64,000 nt of DNA, taken from assembly GCA_050289485.1 (NCBI GenBank), contig JBNKFV010000005.1:124001-188000 (forward strand), read 5' to 3'. The stretch comes from JBNKFV01 sp050289485 (GTDB lineage: Bacteria; Pseudomonadota; Gammaproteobacteria; Pseudomonadales; Cellvibrionaceae). The translations under genes and the position numbers were made by a program. The notes below the pieces were generated by a model. The model saw only the letters and a list, made by a program, of their open reading frames with translations, had not been told where the DNA came from and did no database searches. Each line of letters begins with the position of its first letter. Position 1 is the first letter of the stretch. Shown here in pieces: positions 57,842 through 64,000 of the stretch.

Positions 57842-60664
57842 ATGACGCTTCGATGCCTGTTCGTACTTTTACTGTTGACCTTAACCGGTAGGTCAATGGC
57901 AGGCACCACGGAAGTTCAATACCTGAGCGGCGTGGATAAGGACAATACCGTTGAGTGGCAGTTTCATGTCAGTGGGGGTCGCAACAGCGGTGTGTGGAGC
58001 ACGATTCCGGTCCCCTCAAACTGGGAAACCCAGGGTTTTGGTACCTATCGCTATTGGAGCGACTGGCAGGAAGACCCCGCACCCGACAAAGAAGGTATTT
58101 ACCGACATACCTTCTCTGTGCCGCAAGCGTGGCAAGGCCGTGCGATCACCATTGTCTTTGGCGGTGTTATGACCGATGCCGAAGTGCATATAAACGGTAC
58201 CCTTGCCGGTCCGGTACACCGGGGTGGTATGTATGAATTTCGTTACGACATCAGTGATCTCCTGCACTACGGTCAGGATAACCAGCTCGAGGTTAAGGTA
58301 ACGCGCTATTCCGCGAACAAGTCCGTTAACCTGGCGGAGCGCCGGGCGGATTTCTGGGTGCTAAGCGGTGTTTATCGTCCGGTATGGCTTGAGGCCAGGC
58401 CGCCCCAGCATATTGAGCGTGTGGCATTGAATGCACTCCACACCGGTGAGTTTAATGCGGATGTGATGCTTGGCGGGATAACAACGGCCGACAAGGTTGT
58501 TGTCCGTGTCATGGATCTACATGGGAAAACCGTGGGGCGTCCAGTCTCCGTTGATGTGACGTCGAAACAGCAACAGGTGAATGTTTCGTCGCGATTCAAG
58601 GGGGTTACTCCATGGAGTGCGGAACAACCTCAACGCTATAAAGCGAGCATTGAACTCAAGCGTGGCCGTAAAACGTTGCATCGTATGGAGGAGGTGTTTG
58701 GGTTTCGCTCGGTCGAGGTGCGCCCGCGTGACGGTTTGTATGTCAATGGCATCAAAGTCAAATTGAAAGGTGTAAACCGCCACTCGTTTTGGCCTGACTC
58801 CGGGCGTACTACCAGTGAAACCGTTAGCCGCGGAGATGTTGAACTCATTAAATCGATGAATATGAATGCGGTTCGGGTCGCCCACGCGCCACCCGATAAG
58901 CACTTTCTGGACATGGCTGATGAGTTGGGCCTGTATGTGATTGATGAGCTGACCGGCTGGCAGGATGCTTACGATACCGAAGCCGGCCGACCGCTGGTGA
59001 AAGAAATGATCGTTCGCGATCACAATCATCCGTCTCTGATTATCTGGGCCAACGGTAACGAAGGAGGATGGAATAGAGAGCTGGACGCTGATTATGGACG
59101 TTGGGATCTGCAACAGCGACCGGTCATTCATCCCTGGGATTTTTTTGGCGGCATTGACACCTCTCACTATGAAAGCCTGGATTGTTGTGTCGACAGCCTG
59201 TTTGGTGGGCCGGAACTGTTTATGCCCACGGAGTTCCTGCACGCACTGTATGACGGCGGTGCCGGTGCCGGGCTGGATGATTGGTGGAACAAGATGGTGC
59301 GCAACCCACTGGCGGTCGGGGGATTTATCTGGTCGTTTGCCGACGAAGGCATGGTGCGTGATGATCAATCCGGTGCGATAGACACGGCGGGCAACTCTGC
59401 TGCGGATGGCATTTTAGGCCCTTACCGAGAAAAAGAGGGCAGCTACTATGCGGTGCGGGAAATATGGTCGCCGGTTTACCTGCCGCTGAGTGAGACCAGT
59501 CAGTTGGCCGAATCCTTTGATGGTGTATTACGTGTCGAAAACCGTTACGACGAGACCAACCTGAACGCAGTGACCTTCCGCTGGGAGCTATGGAATTTCT
59601 CCGGCCCGGTAGATTCGGATGCAGGTCATAGCGTGGGCCACCAAGGGCGCGTGGCTGCAGCGAATATCGCCCCCGGACAATCCGGTAGCATAGCGCTGAA
59701 CCTTCCTAAAACGTGGCGTGACAACGACGCTCTGGTGCTGTCGGCCACCGATAAGCACGGGCGGCTGATCAATACCTGGTCGTGGATGATAACAGCACCT
59801 TATGGCGTTGCTCAGCGTGCAGTGTCAAAAGGTGGGCCGGGTACGGTGGATGTGAATGAGCACTCCGCCTATTACGAACTGCGCTCAGGTGACTTGGCGT
59901 TGCGCATTGATAAAAATACCGGCCGCTTAGCCAGCGTTAAGCGTGGCGACAAGCAAGCGTCACTGACAAACGGGCCGAGACTGGTGAGTGGAACCGAGAA
60001 GTTATCCAACATTTCCCTGAGCTGGAATGGCAAGACCCCGGTGGTACGCGCTGAATATGAAGGGAATTTGCGTCACGTGGAGTGGCGTTTGCACGCCAGT
60101 GGCTGGCTGCAGATGAATTACGCTTACCAGTTTCCCGGCATGCAGAGGGAAGATTACCTGGGAGTCACCTTTGATTACCCCGAGGAAGAGGTCTTGGGAA
60201 TGCGTTGGCTGGGCCGGGGGCCCTACCGGGTGTGGAAAAACCGGCTTAAAGGTGTGACGTTTGACGTATGGCAGAATGATTACAACGATACGGTGACCGG
60301 GCAGTCCTGGGATTACCCTGAATTTAAAGGCTTTTACAGGAACGTCAACTGGGCGGTTCTGGACACCCGTGAGCTCCCCATTACTATGGTGACCAGCTCA
60401 GAAAATACCTATTTCCGTATTTTTACACCACGTGAGGCGGCTGCTCCAAAGGCCTCGCACGTGGAGTTCCCTGCTGGCGATATTTCCTTTCTGCAAGGCA
60501 TTGCGCCAATGGGAACCAAATTCTACGCAGCCTCGGAGCATGGCCCCCAGGGTGGGCCGAATCGGATAGCCCGCCTCGGTCGATGGATTCAGGATGAAAT
60601 GTATTTTTACTTTGGTGATTTGTCTGCCGCCACAGATGATCACCACAGCAGTGTGGGGCAGTAG
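57842..60664 (+). CDS. GH2 beta-galactosidase-like enzyme, second
   Basis: A 940-residue exported GH2 enzyme. Signal peptide MTLRCLFVLLLLTLTGRSMA; sugar-binding jelly roll (VPSNWETQGFGTYRYW and GGVMTDAEVHINGTLAGPVHRGG), Ig-like domain, barrel with HPSLIIWANGNEGGWN (acid/base Glu near 406) and ELFMPTEFLHAL (nucleophile Glu near 463), then a C-terminal galactose-mutarotase-like domain (WLGRGPYRVWKNRLKGVTF). Start at 57842 follows GGAGAGG; an upstream ATG at 57782 lacks a good RBS. It differs from the first and third GH2 proteins in length and domain order, so it likely handles a different linkage. Terminated transcript upstream implies its own promoter. Confidence 0.9.
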   Translation: MTLRCLFVLLLLTLTGRSMAGTTEVQYLSGVDKDNTVEWQFHVSGGRNSGVWSTIPVPSNWETQGFGTYRYWSDWQEDPAPDKEGIYRHTFSVPQAWQGRAITIVFGGVMTDAEVHINGTLAGPVHRGGMYEFRYDISDLLHYGQDNQLEVKVTRYSANKSVNLAERRADFWVLSGVYRPVWLEARPPQHIERVALNALHTGEFNADVMLGGITTADKVVVRVMDLHGKTVGRPVSVDVTSKQQQVNVSSRFKGVTPWSAEQPQRYKASIELKRGRKTLHRMEEVFGFRSVEVRPRDGLYVNGIKVKLKGVNRHSFWPDSGRTTSETVSRGDVELIKSMNMNAVRVAHAPPDKHFLDMADELGLYVIDELTGWQDAYDTEAGRPLVKEMIVRDHNHPSLIIWANGNEGGWNRELDADYGRWDLQQRPVIHPWDFFGGIDTSHYESLDCCVDSLFGGPELFMPTEFLHALYDGGAGAGLDDWWNKMVRNPLAVGGFIWSFADEGMVRDDQSGAIDTAGNSAADGILGPYREKEGSYYAVREIWSPVYLPLSETSQLAESFDGVLRVENRYDETNLNAVTFRWELWNFSGPVDSDAGHSVGHQGRVAAANIAPGQSGSIALNLPKTWRDNDALVLSATDKHGRLINTWSWMITAPYGVAQRAVSKGGPGTVDVNEHSAYYELRSGDLALRIDKNTGRLASVKRGDKQASLTNGPRLVSGTEKLSNISLSWNGKTPVVRAEYEGNLRHVEWRLHASGWLQMNYAYQFPGMQREDYLGVTFDYPEEEVLGMRWLGRGPYRVWKNRLKGVTFDVWQNDYNDTVTGQSWDYPEFKGFYRNVNWAVLDTRELPITMVTSSENTYFRIFTPREAAAPKASHVEFPAGDISFLQGIAPMGTKFYAASEHGPQGGPNRIARLGRWIQDEMYFYFGDLSAATDDHHSSVGQ

Positions 60665-60741
60665 GCGCATCATGGACGTGAAGCAAAGCAGGTATCAATG
60701 CGGTGCGCGCAATTCCCGCGCATTCACTACGGGTTCGGTTT

Positions 60742-63700
60742 ATGTATAGAGTCGGTTGTTATGGGCGTTTAGGTCGGAATGTTGTTTATGCCCTGGCGGC
60801 CTTTTGTCTGTCAGCCTGCAATTACGTTGTTGAGTCAGAGGGCAGGCTGGTTGAGTCGGCCGCTAACCGTGAGGCCTTGAGTAACCCGGAACTATTTGCC
60901 ATTAACCGGGAGCCGGCCAGGGCCAGTTTTTTTGCCTACGAGAACGATGCGTTGGCGGCGACAGGCAACGTGCAGAATTCATCGCGTTTTCTTTCTCTCA
61001 ACGGGCAATGGAAATTTCATTGGGTCAGCAAGCCCGCAGATCGGCCTGCAGACTTCTATCGTGAAGGTTTTGATGATTCCGATTGGGGCACCATCGAGGT
61101 GCCCGGGAATATCGAGCGACAGGGTTATGGAACCCCGCATTATCGCAATATTGATTATGTGTTTCCGGCGAATCAGCCATTCATCCCGGCAGACGACAAT
61201 CCCGTTGCTTCCTATGTCAAAACGTTTACCGTGCCTGACGCCTGGCGTGATCAGCAGGTCATCATTCATCTGGGGGCCGTCAATTCCGCGTTCTATCTTT
61301 ACCTGAATGGGCATGCCGTCGGTTACAGCGAAGATGCCAAGTTGCCTGCCGAGTTTAACCTGTCGCCCTATTTAAAGCCGGGTGAAAACCGGCTCGCGGT
61401 AGAAGTCTACCGTTGGGCCGATGGCAGTTATCTGGAGGATCAGGATGGCTGGAGCCTGAGTGGTATTGAGCGCGATGTCTATCTGTTTGCCCAGCCGCAC
61501 ACTCATATCAGTGATTTTACCGTTACCGCTGACTGGGATCCGCAACACCAGCAGGGTACGTTGCTGGCCAGTGTTGAGGTTGCGCGTGAGCGCGAGCTTG
61601 TTGCAAACCCTTCGCTGCAGCTGACGCTGAGTGAAGGTGACACGGTGCTGTATCGCAGCGAAAAGCCCGTGGCTGACCCGGGGCAGCCGGTCGCGTTTAT
61701 GCGTGAACTCCCGGCTATTACGCCATGGAGTGCAGAAGGGCCAAAGCTGTACAACCTGAATATCGTACTGCAAGACGGCGCGGGTAAGGTCGTTGAGGTA
61801 GTGAATCAGCCGGTGGGTTTCCGGCGGGTGGAAATGCGTGATGGTCAATTTGTTGTCAACGGCCGCGCCATCACTCTCCGGGGTGTCAATCGGGTTGAAC
61901 ACCACCCATCCCGCGGGCGAGCGGTAACACGGCAGAGCATGGAACAGGATGTGCGGCTGATGAAGGAGAATAACATCAATGCCGTCCGCACTGCGCACTT
62001 TCCCAACGATCCGTATCTGTACCAATTGGCAGATCGATATGGGCTTTACGTGCTTGATGAAGCAAACATCGAATCCCACCTTTATCGAAATATGGGTGAT
62101 GCAAAGCCCGAGGACCAGGCAGCGCTAAGTGCCGAGGCCTATCGCGCAAAAATTCAGCTCGGTTACCAGCCCGAATGGATCGCTGCGCATCTGGCGCGAG
62201 TATCCCGTATGGTTGAACGAGACAAGAACCACCCATCGGTTGTGCTGTGGTCACTGGGTAACGAGGCCGGTATGGGGCCGGCCTTCGAAGAAGCTACGCG
62301 CTGGATCAGGGCAAATGATCCGCGCCCGGTTACTTATGGTGGTAACGGCCCGGGCCTTGAGCACTATCGCTACGTGGATATTTACACGCCCATGTATCTG
62401 CCGCCTGATGCCATGGCGGATTATGTCAAGGTTCCGCGTGATAAACCGATGATTCAGCTGGAATATGCTCATGCCATGGGCAACAGCATGGGCGCATTAG
62501 AGGCCTATTGGGCTTTGATATACGCCGAGCCGCAATTGCAGGGCGGGTTCATCTGGGACTGGGTTGACCAGACGTTTTTGGAAACTGACGACCAGGGCTG
62601 TCACTACTGGGGCTATGGTGGCGATTACAACGACGGCATTAATGATGGCAACTTTCTGGCCAACGGTTTGGTTCAGGCCGATCGCACGCCAAACCCTCAC
62701 CTGGCGCAAGTCAAAAAGGTTTACCAGCCTATCTATTTTACGGATTTTGATGAACAGGCCGGTACCGTGAGCATCACCAGCCATTATGATTTTTCCGACA
62801 CCCGCCATCTTCGCTACGAATACCGCATTCAGGAAGAGGGTACAGACATTCAGACCGGTACGCTTGAGCTGCCCGTGATTAAGGCGGGGGAAACCCGGCG
62901 CGTGGCAGTGGCCGTGCCGGCCTTTAAGAAAGTGCCCGGCCGGGAATACCTCTTAACGATTCGCGCGCTGCAGGCGCAGGCAGAAAATCTGGTACCGCAA
63001 GATCATCTGGTCGCCTGGGAACAGTTTCCGTTGGCTTCAACCCCAGCTCGGAGGGCGGCTAAGGTCAATGGCGAGTTGCAGTTAACCGATCAGGGCAATG
63101 TTGCTGAAGTGTCCGGTCGTGGTTTTGTTATGCGTTTTTCCCGGCAAAGCGGGGTGTTGAGTTCTTTACAGGTTCGTGGCGTCGAGTTGCTGGAAGCCGG
63201 CCCCACGGGGAATTTCTGGCGTATTCCCACCGACAACGACCGCGGCTGGGGCATGCAGGACAAGCTTGCAGCCTGGCATGACGCCAGCTTGAACCGGCGC
63301 CTGGAAACATTCGAGGTGAGCAAGGTCGGCTCATCACAGGTTGACGTGAAAACAGCATTCACTCTGGGTGACAACCTGGCGAGGCTCGAGCTGAACTATG
63401 CCATCCAGGCCAATGGTGACACTGCTGTCGAGGCGCGGCTGGTGCCGCAGAAAGACCTGCCCATGATCCCACGAGTGGGGCTGCAACTGCAGATGCCGGC
63501 AAGTTTTCAGACACTGGAGTGGTTTGGCAGAGGCCCGGGAGAAAGTTACTCGGATCGGAAAAGCGGATACCCCGTTGGCCGCTATCAGGGCCGGGTTGCA
63601 GACCAGCTGCATGATTACGCCCGTCCCCAGGAAACGGGTAACAAAACGGATGTGCGCTGGGTAAGCTTGACCAATGAGCAGGGTATCGGCCTGAAAGTTA

Positions 63701-63960
63701 AGGCGGCAGAGCTCTTTGGCTTTTCTGCTCTGCCCCTGGCGCAGTATGCGCTATACGATTTTGATCGTATTCCGCGCCATGTGAGCGAGGTTGATGTAGG
63801 CAAAGCAGTGACCCTGCGTCTGGATTATTTGCAAATGGGTGTGGGTGGCGACGATAGCTGGGGCGCTATGCCTCACAGTGAATTCCGAATTCCGTCACAG
63901 CCGTATCAATTCGGATTTGTATGGGAGCTGGTAGGGCGTCAGCTGTATCACGAAAAGTAA
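60742..63960 (+). CDS. LacZ-type GH2 beta-galactosidase, predicted lipoprotein
   Basis: A 1072-residue enzyme. The N-terminus MYRVGCYGRLGRNVVYALAAFCLSAC carries a lipobox LSAC ending at Cys26, followed by Asn, suggesting outer-membrane anchoring. All LacZ domains are present: sugar binding (LSLNGQWKFHWVSKPADRP, VPGNIERQGYGTPHYRNIDY), barrel with SLGNEAGMG (Glu near 508) and IQLEYAHAMGNSMG (nucleophile near 574), and the C-terminal Bgal_small_N domain (WFGRGPGESYSDRKSGYPVGRYQGRV). The start is chosen for the lipobox; GTG at 60703 is an alternative. It lies 77 bases past the previous GH2 gene. Confidence 0.93.
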   Translation: MYRVGCYGRLGRNVVYALAAFCLSACNYVVESEGRLVESAANREALSNPELFAINREPARASFFAYENDALAATGNVQNSSRFLSLNGQWKFHWVSKPADRPADFYREGFDDSDWGTIEVPGNIERQGYGTPHYRNIDYVFPANQPFIPADDNPVASYVKTFTVPDAWRDQQVIIHLGAVNSAFYLYLNGHAVGYSEDAKLPAEFNLSPYLKPGENRLAVEVYRWADGSYLEDQDGWSLSGIERDVYLFAQPHTHISDFTVTADWDPQHQQGTLLASVEVARERELVANPSLQLTLSEGDTVLYRSEKPVADPGQPVAFMRELPAITPWSAEGPKLYNLNIVLQDGAGKVVEVVNQPVGFRRVEMRDGQFVVNGRAITLRGVNRVEHHPSRGRAVTRQSMEQDVRLMKENNINAVRTAHFPNDPYLYQLADRYGLYVLDEANIESHLYRNMGDAKPEDQAALSAEAYRAKIQLGYQPEWIAAHLARVSRMVERDKNHPSVVLWSLGNEAGMGPAFEEATRWIRANDPRPVTYGGNGPGLEHYRYVDIYTPMYLPPDAMADYVKVPRDKPMIQLEYAHAMGNSMGALEAYWALIYAEPQLQGGFIWDWVDQTFLETDDQGCHYWGYGGDYNDGINDGNFLANGLVQADRTPNPHLAQVKKVYQPIYFTDFDEQAGTVSITSHYDFSDTRHLRYEYRIQEEGTDIQTGTLELPVIKAGETRRVAVAVPAFKKVPGREYLLTIRALQAQAENLVPQDHLVAWEQFPLASTPARRAAKVNGELQLTDQGNVAEVSGRGFVMRFSRQSGVLSSLQVRGVELLEAGPTGNFWRIPTDNDRGWGMQDKLAAWHDASLNRRLETFEVSKVGSSQVDVKTAFTLGDNLARLELNYAIQANGDTAVEARLVPQKDLPMIPRVGLQLQMPASFQTLEWFGRGPGESYSDRKSGYPVGRYQGRVADQLHDYARPQETGNKTDVRWVSLTNEQGIGLKVKAAELFGFSALPLAQYALYDFDRIPRHVSEVDVGKAVTLRLDYLQMGVGGDDSWGAMPHSEFRIPSQPYQFGFVWELVGRQLYHEK

Positions 63961-64000
63961 TTCTGTGTCCCATGAGCGGTGGTGGCTTGAAGGTGCTGAC

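Noticed and set aside
1..64000. CRISPR arrays, tRNA or rRNA genes, replication origin
   Set aside because: No regularly spaced repeats, cloverleaf-like or rRNA-like stretches, or DnaA-box clusters were noticed on reading.

Overview
The window looks like chromosomal DNA of a free-living, probably marine, polysaccharide-degrading gammaproteobacterium, with Cellvibrionaceae-like relatives the best guess. The reasons are moderate GC with clear Shine-Dalgarno sites, OmpW, RimK/RimB, a PAS chemoreceptor, many TonB- and sodium-coupled uptake genes, a PEP-CTERM protein, and a large locus of a TonB receptor, flavin-dependent halogenase-like proteins and GH2 enzymes. No rRNA, tRNA, CRISPR array or phage module was seen. 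The organism assignment is inference.

Layout. (1) 1-2.07 kb: polyamine genes, carboxynorspermidine decarboxylase (5' end off the window) and agmatinase. (2) 2.09-4.69 kb: an accessory patch with an IS630-type transposase relic, two orphan genes bounded by integron attC-like sites (one with a HEPN-like motif) and the broken C-terminal tip of an Rhs protein. (3) 4.69-24.8 kb: mostly core genes: acyl-CoA dehydrogenase, AbgT transporter with a tiny membrane partner, chemoreceptor, OmpW, DksA-like protein, an Mg2+/osmotic group (mgtE, ICMT-like, corA, mscS), a convergent rimK-AstE-like-MscS-rimB operon, a VOC/WYL-regulator pair, FUSC transporter, truncated haemoglobin and an SSS transporter. (4) 24.8-28.4 kb: a one-carbon/O-demethylation module: GntR regulator, four TGGATCCA boxes, purU and a LigM/DesA-type tetrahydrofolate-dependent O-demethylase. 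(5) 28.4-38.6 kb: a patchy, AT-richer accessory zone with a secreted protein of unknown function, an IS481-type relic, MerR-hydrolase-tautomerase, azoR/LysR with a frameshifted deaminase, cupin, membrane protein and GNAT. (6) 38.6-41.7 kb: a PEP-CTERM protein and an unknown three-gene operon. (7) 42.1-44.8 kb: formate/nitrite transporter and a PP2C-kinase fusion. (8) 45.4-64 kb: a galactoside utilisation locus: TonB receptor, two halogenase-like flavoproteins (one lacking the key residues), GH2 enzyme, esterase, sodium/sugar symporter and two more GH2 enzymes, with two LacI-type TGTAAACGTTTACA operators.

How the genes work together. In the last locus, polymer fragments probably enter through the TonB receptor, are trimmed of galactosyl and acyl groups by periplasmic or lipid-anchored GH2 enzymes and the esterase, and the sugar enters the cytoplasm by the SSS carrier. 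In region 4 the demethylase moves methyl groups from methoxylated aromatics to tetrahydrofolate, and PurU releases excess C1 as formate. A family of about 35-nt palindromes (TATTAACCCGGCAA paired with TTGCCGGGTTAATA) is scattered between genes across the window, usually just after stop codons.
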